From contig JASWHV010000012.1 of the NCBI GenBank assembly GCA_030760725.1, positions 36,859,652 through 36,923,651 of the forward strand: 64,000 nucleotides of DNA, given 5' to 3'. Below, one piece after another: positions 1-9,570 of the stretch (the first letter of the stretch is position 1; each line of letters opens with the position of its first letter). The notes below the pieces were generated by a model. It searched no databases, was not told the DNA's origin, and saw nothing but the letters and a program-made list of their open reading frames with translations. The position numbers and the translations under genes are program-made. Source of the DNA: Neostapfia colusana. Its lineage: Eukaryota; Streptophyta; Magnoliopsida; Poales; Poaceae.

Positions 1-624
1 TTTTTCTTGAATCGACTTGACTTGTTCTTCGGCTTCATTTACAAGGTCGATTCCAAAGACCACTCGTTCACCAGACTCAGACCAATTGAGTGGTGTACGG
101 CACTTCCGTCTGTAGAGAGCTTCATATGGTGCCATTTTAATACTCCCTTGATAACCGTTGTTGTAGGAAAATTTTGCCAACGGTAGATGATTATCCCAGT
201 TCTGTCCATGAGTAATGGCACACTCTGAGCATATCCTCAAGAATCTTGTTCACCATGTCCGTCTGACCATCCGTTTGAGGGTAGTATGCAGAGCTACGAA
301 TTAACTTGGTTCCCAACGACATGTGCAGCTGCTCCCAAAAGCGATCAATGAACAAAGATCCACAATCTGAAATGATAGTGCAGGGAACTCCATGTAGAAA
401 TACAATCCGTGATATGTATAACTCCTCATACTTCTTGGCATGAAATCCCGTAATCACCGGGATGAAGTGTGCTGATTTGGTTAATCGGTCAATGATTACC
501 CAAATAAAATCATGCTTTCAGAGAGTAGGAGGTAATCCGACGATAAAATCCATACTTATGTTCTCCCATTTCCATGCCGGTATATTCAGTGTTGCAGTAA
601 TCCGTCTTTCTTCAAATGATTTGC
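1..624 (-). pseudogene. E1 integrase core, decayed
   Basis: Minus-strand integrase catalytic core in several frames. The best-preserved stretch is 191-457, with ISDCGSLF holding the second catalytic Asp and the HPQTDGQT-type motif read here as YPQTDGQTDMVN. The third catalytic residue, normally Glu in GQTERVN, is Asp here. Downstream at 1-190 the frame continues towards the integrase C-terminal region (a W-S-E-S-G-E-R-like stretch near 60-100) and leaves the window. Frameshifts near 180 and 460 break it. In the family, integrase inserts the retrotransposon cDNA into chromatin. This copy should be inactive. Confidence 0.8.
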
Positions 625-1092
625 TTACTTTGCACTTTCTCTATTCATCCGGGTCCACCAAAACTTGGTTTTGAAATCTTGATACATTTCATTTCTACCC
701 GGATGGATTGAGTATTTGGAAAGATGAGCCTCATCCAAAATCTTCCTTCTTAGTCTCATATTACGGGGAACAACTATCCGATCGTTAAACCTGATAGTGC
801 CTTGTTCATCCTCTCGAAAACATTTTACTCCCCCGTCTTTAAGCCATCTTCGGATATGAGACATTGCTCTGCCCTTCTTTTGAGCTTCCATAATCTCGTC
901 TCGAATCGTAGGTATAAGAGTGAGATTATACAAGGAACCATACAGAACCACATATAAGTTTGGTTCCTCATCTTCAATCTGTACGGCAGACAAGTCATGA
1001 ACATGAGATTTCCGACTCAATGCATCGGCCACTACGTTGGCCTTGCCCGGATGATAATGAATCTCTAGTTCATTATTATTAATCAATTCCAT
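625..1092 (-). pseudogene. E1 RNase H end, linker and integrase zinc finger
   Basis: A 155-residue open stretch on the minus strand. It begins in the RNase H C-terminal region (HYHPGKANVVADALSRKSH), crosses the linker and ends in the integrase HHCC zinc-binding domain (DEAHLSKYSIHPG, then KFWWTRM). The frame stops before the CxxC half, which lies in a shifted frame downstream. The order and motifs match the Tekay-like copies E5 and E8. The ATG at its start is internal to pol and not a real start. Confidence 0.82.
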
Positions 1093-1101
1093 CCATCTCC
1101 G

Positions 1102-1566
1102 CTACCTGATATTTAGGTCCTGTTGAGTAAATATGTACTTGAGGCTCTTGTCGTCGGTGTAGAGATGCACAAGATTTCCCATCAAGTAGTGCCTCCACAT
1201 TTTCAATGCAAGGACCACTGCAGCTAGTTCTAAGTCATGGGTTGGATAATGTAGCTCATGAGTTTGGATCTGACATGAACCATAGGTGATCACGCGTCCG
1301 TGTAGCATTAGAACGCAGCCCAATCCGATGCCCGATGCATCACAATAAATATCAAACGGTTTGGTAGTATCCGGTTGAGCTAAAACTGGTGTCGTTGTCA
1401 GATGTTTCTTTAGATCTTGGAATGCTGTTTCACATGCTTCAGTCCAATTATACTTGCTGCCCTTTTCAACAACTCCAGCATTGGCTTAGCAATCTTGGAA
1501 AAGCTTGGAACGAATATCCGGTAATAACTTGTTAATCCCATGAAGCGATACTCCCATTTCAGCACT
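1102..1566 (-). pseudogene. E1 RNase H and RT/RNase H connection
   Basis: Minus-strand RNase H fragment. HDLELAAVVLALKMWRHYL carries the conserved Glu region, and YTDDKSLKYIF replaces the usual YTDHKSL, so the Asp is kept but His is changed. Towards 1566 the connection domain is recognisable (GLTSYYRIFVPSFSKIAKPM) but shorter than in E5, where about 12 residues separate the KW and LAGYYR motifs, so a small deletion occurred. It ends at the E2 insertion site; the upstream RT continues at 9571. Confidence 0.8.
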
Positions 1567-1571
1567 TGCAC
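1567..1571. repeat. Target-site duplication TGCAC, left of E2
   Basis: TGCAC lies directly before the TGATGAG terminus of E2. The same five bases follow the CTCATCA terminus at 9566-9570. A 5-bp duplication is the norm for Ty3/gypsy integrase. Confidence 0.93.
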
Positions 1572-2432
1572 TGATGAGAAGTTTAGGCCCGATCTTCTGA
1601 AAGGTAGGTCGACTGAAGTGGAGATCTCGACGTTGATGATCCGAGGCACTCGAGCAGACCCGAATACCCCTGCAATCACAACACTCCTTCTCCGTTGGTT
1701 ATCAACCGTGCTTCAAAGACTTGACCTCGCCAAGAAGGCTATCCCTGCCAGTGCAACCGAGAACACAAGCAAGAACGATGAAGATGCAATCTGAAATTGC
1801 GAATTTGGGGTCTCACAAACCGTAGAACGGTGAAATTGTTTAATCTAAGAAAAACCCACCGAATATGGCTGGCGGCTACAGTATTTAAAGGCTAGGGTTC
1901 GGCCATAACACCCTTAGACGCGTCCCTAATGGACTCATAAGGGATACAAGGCCCAAAAGCCCAATACGGTGGCGCAGCACCGGACAGAACTCTGAATTTG
2001 ATTTGTCTCGACAATTCCCAATGACTCCTGGCGAATTTTAATGTGGGACCAGAACCATTGGAAAGTTTATCTTCTAATCTTTTCATGCATATGTAGAACA
2101 TCGAAAATAGAGTCCGTATGCGTCCTGTGCGTCCGTTTTAAGGACTGCTCCTGGACTCCGAGTTGAACTCGAGTCCGAGTTGGGGACTTTTCCCATCAAC
2201 TTGTGGACGTCCCATCTGGTTCTCCACGTCCCCAAATCCTCCTCCCTTTACTTGTTTATCATGTCCATGGTTCCTAATAACAATTAAATCATCGAATAGC
2301 AATCCATTCTCAAACTCACATGGGTAGAAAGTTAGGAACGAGTTCACCTGCTGATTTAGTAACCGTGCTCGTGCTCTTGTGATTGGTCCTTGTATATCAA
2401 TGTGAGTATCCACTGTTGTGATGCCCTCATCA
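1572..2432 (-). repeat. E2 3' LTR
   Basis: 861 bp; it is the left copy on the plus strand. It starts TGATGAGAAG and ends CCTCATCA, and matches 8703-9565 throughout with scattered substitutions (for example about six differences in the first 60 bases), so the insertion is not very recent. It also encodes the C-terminal tail of pol on the minus strand. Confidence 0.95.
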
Positions 2433-2476
2433 TCCTTCCCCTCTTGAATCGGAGTCATCCTCAACTCAAGATCGTC
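2138..2476 (-). pseudogene. E2 pol C-terminal tail running into the 3' LTR
   Basis: The minus-strand frame passes through the purine tract (coding QEGKDDEG) and continues about 295 bp into the 3' LTR, ending at 2138. It contains GPITRARARLLNQQVNSF, a tail motif seen in many grass chromoviruses. In CRM elements, the integrase C-terminus extending into the 3' LTR carries the CR motif linked to centromere targeting. I see the extension but cannot confirm that this tail is a true CR motif. A stop at about 2476 separates it from the integrase frame (IRDYHTWEN region). Confidence 0.65.
2433..2446 (-). other. E2 polypurine tract
   Basis: The minus strand reads AAGAGGGGAAGGA directly before the 3' LTR terminus TGATGAGG. 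This is the expected plus-strand primer for second-strand DNA synthesis, and it doubles as coding sequence. Confidence 0.85.
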
Positions 2477-3462
2477 TTATTCTCCCAAGTATGGTCGTAA
2501 ATCTGAAATGTTAAATGTGGGACTAACCCCAAAATCAGGAGGCAACTCAAGCTTATATGCATTGTCATTGATCTTTTCAACAATCTTAAAAGGACCAGCA
2601 GCTCGTGGAATAAGTTTAGATTTTCTCAAGTGAGTGTATCGTTCTTTTCTCAAATGTAGCCACACCAAGTCCCCTGGTTCAAGTTTTACTTCTTTTCTAC
2701 CTTTACTACCAGAAATTCTATACTTCTCATTCATCCTTTCAATATTTTTCTTTGTAGTTTCATGCATCTTAAGAATGAATTCAGATTGTTGTGTAGCATC
2801 CAAATTTATAGTTTCAGAAGGAGGCAAAGGTAATAAATCAATAGGAGCACGGGGATTGAAACCATACACTACCTGGAATGTGCTTACCTTTATAGTAGAG
2901 TGAACTGACTAGTTGTAAGCAAATTCTATATGTGGTAAACAACCCTTCCAACCCTTTAAATTTGTTTTTAAAACAGCCCGCAACATAGTGGATAGAGTAC
3001 GATTTACTACCTCAGTTTGTCCATCGGTTTGTAGGTGACATGTGGTTGAAAACAGCAGCTTGGTTCCCAATTTATACCATAATGTTCTCCAAAAATGACT
3101 TAAAAATTTTGCATCACGATCAGAAACAATGGTATTAGGCACATCATGTAAACGAATAATTTCCGTCATAAACAAATCAGCAAAGTGTGAGGCATTATCA
3201 TTCTTATGAGAAGGTATAAAATGTGCCAGTTTGGAGAAATGATCAACAACCACAAAAATACTATCCCTCCCCCTCTTAGTCCTGGGCAATCCCAAAAAAA
3301 ATCCATGGAAATGTCCTGCCAAGGTACAATAGGAACATGAAGAGGCATATAAAGACCTTGTGGGTTAAGTCGAGACTTAGCTTTATTGCAAGTAGTGCAT
3401 CGTGACACGTAGCGCTCGACATCACGTCTCATCTTTGGCCAAAAGAAGTGTGTGGCCAGCAC
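2477..3462 (-). pseudogene. E2 integrase
   Basis: Minus-strand integrase in three overlapping frames. The zinc-finger second half is CTTCNKAK near 3390. The core holds ISMDFF (first Asp), NTIVSDRDAKF (second Asp) and LQTDGQTEVVNRTLS (catalytic Glu), so all three catalytic acids remain. The C-terminal part (YGFNPRAPIDLLPLP to FNISDLRPYLGE) is open at 2477-2869 and resembles the GPF/Y module (RAAGPFKIVEKINDNAYKLELP). Frameshifts lie near 3300 in an A-run and near 2900. It is a damaged copy of an otherwise conserved enzyme. Confidence 0.85.
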
Positions 3463-3465
3463 GTC

Positions 3466-4060
3466 CTAAGTTTTCTTCACTCCAAAATGTCCCATAAAAC
3501 CTCCTCCATGTGCTTCCTGCAAAATTAATAGGCGAATGGAACTAGCAGGAACACATAGCTTGTTAGCACGATAGAGGAGACCATCCCGTAGTACATATTT
3601 ATTCCAAGTTCTTCCTTCTTGACAATTTTCAAAAACATCTTTTAAGTCCAAATCAGTAGGATATAATCCTTTTATTGTTTCCAAACCAAATATTTTATGA
3701 TCAAGTTGGGACAGCATGGTATAACGTCTAGATAATGCATCTTAAATAACATTCTCCTTTTCTTTCGTATTCTTAATGATGTATGGAAATTATTCTATGA
3801 ACTCAATCCATTTAGCATGTCATTTGTTCAGATTGGTTTACACTTAAGATACTTCAAAGATTCATGATCCGAATGTATGACGAAATCCTTAGACCAAAGG
3901 TAATGTTGCTAAGTTTGTAGAACTCACACTAAGGCATACAATTCCTTATCATAAGTAGAATAACTCAGAGAAGGACCATGCAATTTTTCACTAAAGAATG
4001 CAACGGGTTTACCTCCTTGTATGAGAACACCTCCAATACAAATGCCACTTGCATCACATT
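3466..4060 (-). pseudogene. E2 RNase H (decayed) and integrase N-terminus
   Basis: At 3466-3717 an open minus-strand stretch holds the end of RNase H (ALSRRYTMLSQ) and the first half of the integrase zinc domain (HGGGFMGHFGVKKT). From 3720 to 4060 RNase H is recognisable only as pieces in several frames (HSDHESLKYLK near 3850). A stop sits between KKT and the rest of the zinc finger near 3465. I could not follow a continuous RNase H frame. Confidence 0.7.
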
Positions 4061-5186
4061 CTAGCTCAAATGTCTTGTCAAAATTAGGAAGTTGTAGCAA
4101 TGTTGCTTGTGTAAGCTTTGATTTGAGAACATCAAAAGCTTGTTGCTGCTGTTCTCCCCATCAAAACGGCACTCCCTTCTTCGTTGGTTCATGGAGAGGT
4201 GCTGCAATGGTGCTGAATCCCGCACAAAGCATCGATAAAAACCTGCAAGACCAAGAAAACTACGCACCTGCGTGACGGTCGATGGAGCTGACCAGCTAGT
4301 GATCGCCACAATTTTTGCCTCATCCATCTCAACTCCCTGCGATGAAACAACATATACAAGAAACGAAACTCGATTGGTGCTAAAGACACACTTTTCGAGG
4401 TTACCAAACAAACGTGCATCTCTCAAGACACTGAAAACAGCACACAAATGATCAAGATGTTCGTCATATGACTTGCTGTAAATGAGGATATCGTCGAAGT
4501 AAACCACCACAAATTTTCCAATAAAAGCACGTAAAACCTCGTTCATTAATCGCATAAAAGTGCTAGGTGCACTAGTTAAACCAAAAGTCATGACTAACCA
4601 CTCATAAAGTCCAAACTTGGTTTTAAATGCAGTTTTCCACCCTAGTGCCATTCTAATTTGGTGGTAACCACTACGCAAGTCAATTTTTGTAAAAATAATA
4701 GCATCACTCAATTCATCAAGCATGTCATCTAAGCGAGGAATAGGATAACGATATTGAATGGAGATGTTATTAATTGCTCTACAATGAACACACATGCGCC
4801 AGCTACCATCTTTCTTGGGAACCAAAAGAACAGGAAAAGAACAAGGACTAAGGCTTTCACGAATATACCCGCGGTTCAAAAGATCTTGAACTTGTCGCTG
4901 AATTTCCCTTGTCTCTTCCGGATTCGCCCTGTACGCCGCATGATTTGGCAAACTTGCCAGTGGAATCAAGTGGATCTTATGTTCAGTGCCCCTCATAGGT
5001 GGTAATCCAGGGGGTATCTCGGGGGGGGGGGGACACATCTGCAAAATCCTGTAAAAGGTTAGCAACAGCAGGGGGCAATGCAATGGACACTTCATGAAGT
5101 GAAAACATGGCTTCTTTGCATACTAAAGAATAGTACATCCCCTTGGTATTAAATAAATCAGCAAGGTCAGATTTAGTTGTGAGCAA
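4061..5186 (-). pseudogene. E2 reverse transcriptase
   Basis: The longest E2 frame (4061-5095) covers RT from PGLPPMRGTEHKI through FPVLLVPKKDGSWRMC, the FTKIDLRSGYHQIR motif and VVVYFDDILIYSKS with the catalytic YFDD box, then the connection FLGLAGFYRCFV. The VDYRAIN motif is altered to VHCRAIN. A run of 12 G at 5021-5032 shifts the frame, so the upstream part (SLHEVSIALPPAVANLLQDFADV) is read at 4983-5186 in another frame. The enzyme copies retrotransposon RNA into DNA. The catalytic Asp pair is intact, but the frameshift should abolish expression. Confidence 0.88.
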
Positions 5187-5227
5187 CGAAAGTGATTTAA
5201 ACTTAATTACTTGCTGTTTTTCAGAGT

Positions 5228-5716
5228 CTAGTGATTTGTTGCCCTTTCATCACGTGTTTTACTTTTCTCCAAATGCACAATTTCAGCAGGAGTCATAGGA
5301 AGCAAAGTGATTTTCTTTCCTTTATACATCAGAGTATATTTAGTAGTTCTACCATGATGAATAGCATCCGTATCGAATTCCCAAGGACGTCCCAACAAAA
5401 TAAAACAAGCATCCATAGGTACGACATCAAAATCAGCAAAATCATGGTAAGAACCAATCGAAAAATGTACTCTCGCTGTTTGTGTTACCGTAACCTTATC
5501 ACAGTTGTTTAACCACTGAATGTGGTATGGATGAGGGTGTGATCTTGTTGTCAACCCAAGTTTCTTGACCACATCCGTGTTCACCACGTTATTACAGCTG
5601 CCTCCATCAATTATAGTGTGTACACGGCAGTCCTTGACAATGAGAAACATGTGAAAAAGATTGTGTCGTTGTAGCTTGTCATCCGCCTCAACTTTGGAGC
5701 TCAAAGCACGCTGCAC
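5228..5716 (-). pseudogene. E2 aspartic protease
   Basis: A 162-residue minus-strand stretch with the retroviral-type protease site IIDGGSCNNVVN, in which Asp is followed by GG rather than the usual S/T-G. This variant is typical of the CRM/Reina-like lineage. LLGRPWEFDTDAIHHG downstream is the second conserved block (ILGRPW). The frame then enters the RT linker (TLLPMTPAEIVHLEK). The stretch itself is undamaged. Confidence 0.82.
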
Positions 5717-5718
5717 AA

Positions 5719-6365
5719 TTATGCTTCTATAATTTTCCGTTGCTGTAGTGCCAAGTACCTCTTCATCTGTGCTATAGTGGTCATCTTTTGGTCCTGCAAA
5801 GTAGCAAGAGAATATTCATCTTCAACATCCGAAGTACTATCATACCCGCCATCATCTCGTGCTATGTATGCTCGTTTGCTAGGGCAATCTTTCATCACAT
5901 GACCAACTCCCTGGCAGCGGTGACACTTAATATCGGAAGTTCGACTCGTGGAAGGAGTGGAAGACATAGGCTTGAATGGTGTCGTCTTGCTGCTCTAGGG
6001 TGCGGGAGGAAGTGGAGCAGTAGGTGAAGTTCATTGGCCACCATTGGATGTTGTAGTGGCTGTATGAAAACTCGAAGATGGTGCTGTTTTGGATGGTGTA
6101 GATGTCAAACGCGGTTTGAAGGTGCTCCTCGTGCGTTGTTGCTGTTGCTGCTGGCGGCCCTGCAATTCTTTTTCTGACAACATATCCAGCTGAAATAATC
6201 TGTTAACAGTATCATATTCCTTATAATCAACAATGTCCTTAATTTCACGCCTCAACCCCCCATAAAATGAGCTATTTTATCATCCATATCCTCTACTACC
6301 CCACAGCGCAACATACCCTTTTGTAACTCTTAATAATACTCCTCTACGTACATGTTACCTTGGTC
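5719..6365 (-). pseudogene. E2 gag C-terminal half with CCHC knuckle
   Basis: The part of gag downstream of the Cassandra insertion. IKCHRCQGVGHVMKDCPSKR (near 5930-5880) is a complete CX2CX4HX4C zinc knuckle, which binds retroelement RNA. Upstream, MRREIKDIVDYKEYDTVNRLFQLD (6255 down) is capsid-like. Between 6255 and 6365 the frame is broken by a stop (VEEYY then stop) and by a G-run one base short before LRREI. Pieces lie in at least three frames. Confidence 0.8.
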
Positions 6366-6370
6366 TAAGC
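6366..6370. repeat. Target-site duplication TAAGC, left of E3
   Basis: TAAGC precedes the TGTGATATCC terminus of E3, and the same bases follow its GTCACA terminus at 7116-7120. Removing E3 and one copy restores the E2 gag frame (KLQCLDQGN on the minus strand). Confidence 0.95.
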
Positions 6371-6612
6371 TGTGATATCCTGACTCCCGGCTTAATAGGA
6401 TTGATAGAGGACTTATATCACCAAGGTATGCCTTCCTTTTCGGAAGCCCACCTGCAAAGCACTCCGGGCTTAAGCGTTCTTAGCCCGGAGGAATTTTGGG
6501 ATGGGTGACCGACCGGGAAGTCTTCCCAGGTGCGCGCGAGTGAGGACAAAGTGTGCAGAAAAGACGAGTGGTCTTATATGGGGCCAGTTTATGATCCTAG
6601 AGAACCGTCACA
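6371..6612 (+). repeat. E3 5' LTR with 5S-like domain
   Basis: 242 bp, TGTGATATCC to CGTCACA. The 5S-like block spans about 6450-6540, and its box A is degraded (CTTAAGCGTTCTTAG). Its length is identical to that of the 3' copy, with a few per cent substitutions. Confidence 0.93.
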
Positions 6613-6873
6613 AATGGTATCAAATCTGACCCTCGCAGTTTCACGGGTGCATACGGGTCAGCGATAAGGATACGGTAGCGTATGGGTCAGAGACGTGGGT
6701 ACGTACGCATGACGCCTGGGTCCTCTGTGTGGGACACGGTATGGTACGTATGCTGCTAACCGGACGTACGGTACGCGTATGCCAGTACTGAACGTAAGGA
6801 CGTGGCTAAGAGGGGACGTTCCTGTCTTGGCGTTGACCGACGAGGACGTCAGTCTTCTAAGGGGGGTGGATTG
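6613..6873 (+). other. E3 internal region with primer site and purine tract
   Basis: 261 bp with no reading frame of note. TGGTATCAAATCTGACCC (6615-6632) shares its first eight bases with the complement of the initiator tRNA-Met 3' end. The middle is rich in GTACG/ACGGGTC repeats. TCTAAGGGGGGTGGATT at the end is the purine tract. Confidence 0.85.
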
Positions 6874-7115
6874 TGTGATATCCTGACTGCCGTCTTAATA
6901 TGATTGATAGAGGACTCATATCACCAAGGTATACCTTCCTTTCCGGAAGCCCACCTGCAAAGCACTCCGTGGTTAAGCGTGCTTGGCCCGGAGGAATTTG
7001 GGGATGGGTGACCGACCGGGACGTCTTCCCCGGTGCACGTGAGTGAGTACAAAGTGTGCAGAAAAGACGAGTGGTGGTATGTGGGGCTAGTCTATGATCC
7101 TACAGAGCTGTCACA
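6874..7115 (+). repeat. E3 3' LTR with well-kept 5S promoter boxes
   Basis: 242 bp. The 5S-like block (about 6953-7040) keeps GTTAAGCGTGCTTGG and GGATGGGTGACCGACCGGGA nearly as in plant 5S rRNA, so the internal RNA polymerase III boxes are recognisable. It is not a genuine 5S gene: the 5' part of 5S and a normal terminator are absent. Confidence 0.92.
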
Positions 7116-7120
7116 TAAGC
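7116..7120. repeat. Target-site duplication TAAGC, right of E3
   Basis: Second copy of the 5-bp duplication (first copy at 6366-6370). Confidence 0.95.
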
Positions 7121-7733
7121 ACTGCAATTTTTTGCGAAGGTCCCGCTGAAAAGGAGGAACAAAACGAACACGCATAGCTTCCTTTAATCTATCCCATGTT
7201 GGAGGATCAGTTCTAGTTTTAACAAGTTCGTTCCACCATATGATAGCAAAATCCTTAAACTCACTAGTGGCTTGACGAACTCTATGTTGATCGGGAACAA
7301 GGTGGACATTAAATTTCTGCTCTACTGTCATCTCCCAATCAAGATATGCCTCAAAATCATAAGCACCAGAAAAAGAGGGTATAGTAAATTTGACTTTAGC
7401 AAAAGGATCATCAAGAGGGCGATTAAAATTGTTATGACGATCATTGTAATTATAACAATTATTACCTCCCATACCTCGTAGATAAAGTGGAAGTCGTGGT
7501 TGATTGTTATGATCTTCCATATTATAAGCACCGTGTTCATGTTCTTCAGCAAGAGGCAGCCGCGCCTCAAGAGTATCCATCCGAACAAAAAGATCAGCAA
7601 GTTGGCGATTCAAGGTCGTCAATGACGCCTCTGTTGATGCGTGGATTTTGGTGAACATATCTGTCATTTCCCTCATCATGTCACGCAACTCAGCATGTTG
7701 AACACATTTATCATCACTTTTATCTTCTTCCAT
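7121..7733 (-). pseudogene. E2 gag N-terminal half
   Basis: Starts with ATG at 7733 (MEEDKSDDKCVQHAEL) and stays open to the Cassandra boundary. An N-terminal coiled-coil-like stretch (MREMTDMFTKIH to LDTLEARLP) is followed by the capsid block KVKFTIPSFSGAYDFEAYLDWEM and FKDFAIIWWNELVKTR. Gag forms the particle in which reverse transcription occurs. About 204 codons remain before the insertion; translation would then run into E3 and stop. The N-terminal part shows no internal stop. Confidence 0.85.
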
Positions 7734-8702
7734 TGTTAGTAGTAAAAAAAAGACGACAAAAACATGTTATCTCTATCAACTACAAAGGATAGTGGCAATG
7801 TGAAAAGTGGAAGGAAGGAAACAATCTCTCTCTCTCAAGCGTCTTACCACGTTCTTACAAGTGTTCTTACCGACACAGCAGGTGGTAAATGGTGGACGGT
7901 GAGAACCAATGAAGCGTGGAGTGATTGCAAAGGTACCTGTTCTGCTCAAGAGGAAAAGTGGAGCTTGGATGGCACAATATGGTGGCTAATAAGCGAAAAA
8001 AAATCATTAACAACAAAACAAAGTTGAATAAGTATTCAATGTAGGAACTGTTGCTGGTTAACAAGTGTTCTAGGACTAGCACAACACAAGGCAGTAGAAA
8101 GGCAAATATAAGATCAGGAAGATATAACCAACAAGTACAGCACAAATTTATAGGCCAACTGCTTTCAAGTGTGTGCTGCCAATGCTTTAATATCTATGCT
8201 CTCTTCATTATTTTTTCTTTTTTTAATATTGTTCTGATATTTTTTGTTTACTCGAGAGCATGAAAATAGGAAGCACACAACTTTGAAGCTCATTTGGATG
8301 TAAGATGCGGCTTATAGAAAATCAGGAAGATTCTTTAAAATTTGTTCTAAAACTTCGGAGGCCGTATACTCTATCTTCCGAGGGCAAAACCGATGATTGT
8401 GGTGGATCGGTATGTTGTTTAGTGATTGTGGAATAGGTGAGCAGCAAAAAAAAAACAAGGAAGAAAAATGATAACTACGACCCAAAAACACAAAGCTAAA
8501 CCAGCAACAAGACTTGACCACACGAATGCAAACTCAACAATGCAAACTGAAAAACAAAACTTGCAGGCACTATGGTCTAGGAATCGGTAAACACGATATG
8601 TTTTTTTTGTGGCTTTTTTCTGTGGACTCTAGGTATGAAAAATAAAACTAATCTAGTGGCAAATCAAAATACCTCACGAGCAAGCTGAAATCTGAAACCA
8701 AT
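7734..8702 (-). other. E2 5' leader with primer-binding site
   Basis: Non-coding 969 bp between the gag ATG and the 5' LTR. On the minus strand the sequence after the LTR reads AT then TGGTTTCAGATTTCAGC (8685-8700), a diverged form of TGGTATCAGAGC, complementary to initiator tRNA-Met. The rest is AT-rich with several homopolymer runs and no supported gene. Confidence 0.75.
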
Positions 8703-9565
8703 TGATGAGAAGTTTAGGCCCGATCTTTCGAAAGGTAGGTTGATTGAAGTGGAGGTCTTGACATTGATGATCCGAGGCACTCGAGCAGACCCGAATACCC
8801 CTGCAATCACAACACCCCTTCTCCGTTGGTTATCAACCGTGCTTCACACACTTGACCTCGCCAAGAAGGCTATCCCTGCCGGTGCAACCGAAAACACAAG
8901 CAAGAACGATGAAGATGCAATCTGAAATTGCGAAATTGGGGTCTCACAAACCGTAGAACGGTAAAATTGTTTAATCTAAGCAAAACCCACCAAATATGGC
9001 CGGCGGATACAGTATTAAAGGCTAGGTCTCGTCCATAAGACCCTTAGGCGCGTCCCTAATGGACTCATACGGGATACAAGGCCCAAAAGCCCAATATGGT
9101 GGCGCAGCACCGGACAGAACTCTGAATTCGACTTGTCTCAACAATTCCCAATGACTCCTGGAGAATTTTAATGTGGGACCATAACCATTGGAATGTTTAT
9201 CTTCTCATATTTCCATGCATATGTAGAACGTCGAAAACAGAGTCCGTATGCATCCTGTGCGTCCGTTTTAAGATGGACTGCTCCTGGACTCCGAGTTGAA
9301 CTCGAGTCCGAGTTGGCGACTGTTTCCATCAAATTGTGGACGTCCCATCTGGTTCTCCACGTCCCCAAATCCTCCTCCCTTTACTTGTTGATCATGTCCA
9401 TGGTTCCTAATACCAATTAAATCATTGAATAGCAATCCATTCTCAAACTCACATGGGTAGGAAGTTATAAACGAGTTCACCTGCTGATTTAGTAACCGTG
9501 CTCGTGCTCTTGTGATTGGTCCTTGTATATCAATGTGAGTATCCACTGTTGTGATGTCCTCATCA
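8703..9565 (-). repeat. E2 5' LTR
   Basis: 863 bp, TGATGAGAAG to CCTCATCA in plus orientation, matching 1572-2432. On the minus strand its first part carries the same GPITRARARLLNQQVNSF coding tail as the 3' LTR, here read from the flanking E1 sequence and not as part of a real gene. Confidence 0.95.
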
Positions 9566-9570
9566 TGCAC
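9566..9570. repeat. Target-site duplication TGCAC, right of E2
   Basis: Second copy of the duplication flanking E2, followed directly by E1 reverse transcriptase sequence. Confidence 0.93.

Larger units (their letters stand above)
6371..7115 (+). mobile_element. E3: complete Cassandra TRIM retrotransposon
   Basis: A 745-bp non-coding element: two 242-bp LTRs (6371-6612, 6874-7115) flank a 261-bp internal region. It starts TGTGATATCC and ends GTCACA, has a primer site TGGTATCAAATCTGACCC at 6615-6632 and a purine tract (AAGGGGGGTGGA) just before the second LTR. Each LTR holds a 5S-rRNA-like block with box A (GTTAAGCGTGCTTGG) and box C (GGATGGGTGACCGACCGGGA). That combination defines the Cassandra family, whose members use the proteins of other elements to move. 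It sits antisense to E2. Confidence 0.95.
1572..9565 (-). mobile_element. E2: complete CRM-like chromovirus with nested TRIM
   Basis: A full-length minus-strand LTR retrotransposon: two LTRs of 861 and 863 bp with perfect TGATGAG/CTCATCA termini, a purine tract beside the 3' LTR, a weak iMet-type primer site beside the 5' LTR, and gag, protease, RT, RNase H and integrase in Ty3/gypsy order. Without the 745-bp Cassandra insertion it is about 7.25 kb. The CRM clade is suggested by three things: one gag-pol order, integrase text of the NTIVSDRDAKFLSHFWRTLW type, and a pol frame that runs into the 3' LTR. A Reina-type chromovirus is the alternative. Frameshifts and stops in gag, RT and integrase make it non-autonomous. 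Confidence 0.85.

Noticed and set aside
1540..1794. 84-codon ORF repeated at 8740-8925
   Set aside because: Conserved only because it lies in the two LTRs of E2. It starts in E1 sequence in one copy, so the start is not shared.
2909..4060. A functional CRM integrase because all three catalytic acids are present
   Set aside because: Frameshifts and a stop in the zinc finger interrupt it; catalytic residues alone do not make it active.
6450..7040. Possible genuine 5S rRNA genes
   Set aside because: The 5S-like blocks lie in 242-bp direct repeats with LTR termini, primer site and target duplications, and lack the 5' part of 5S. They belong to the Cassandra LTRs.
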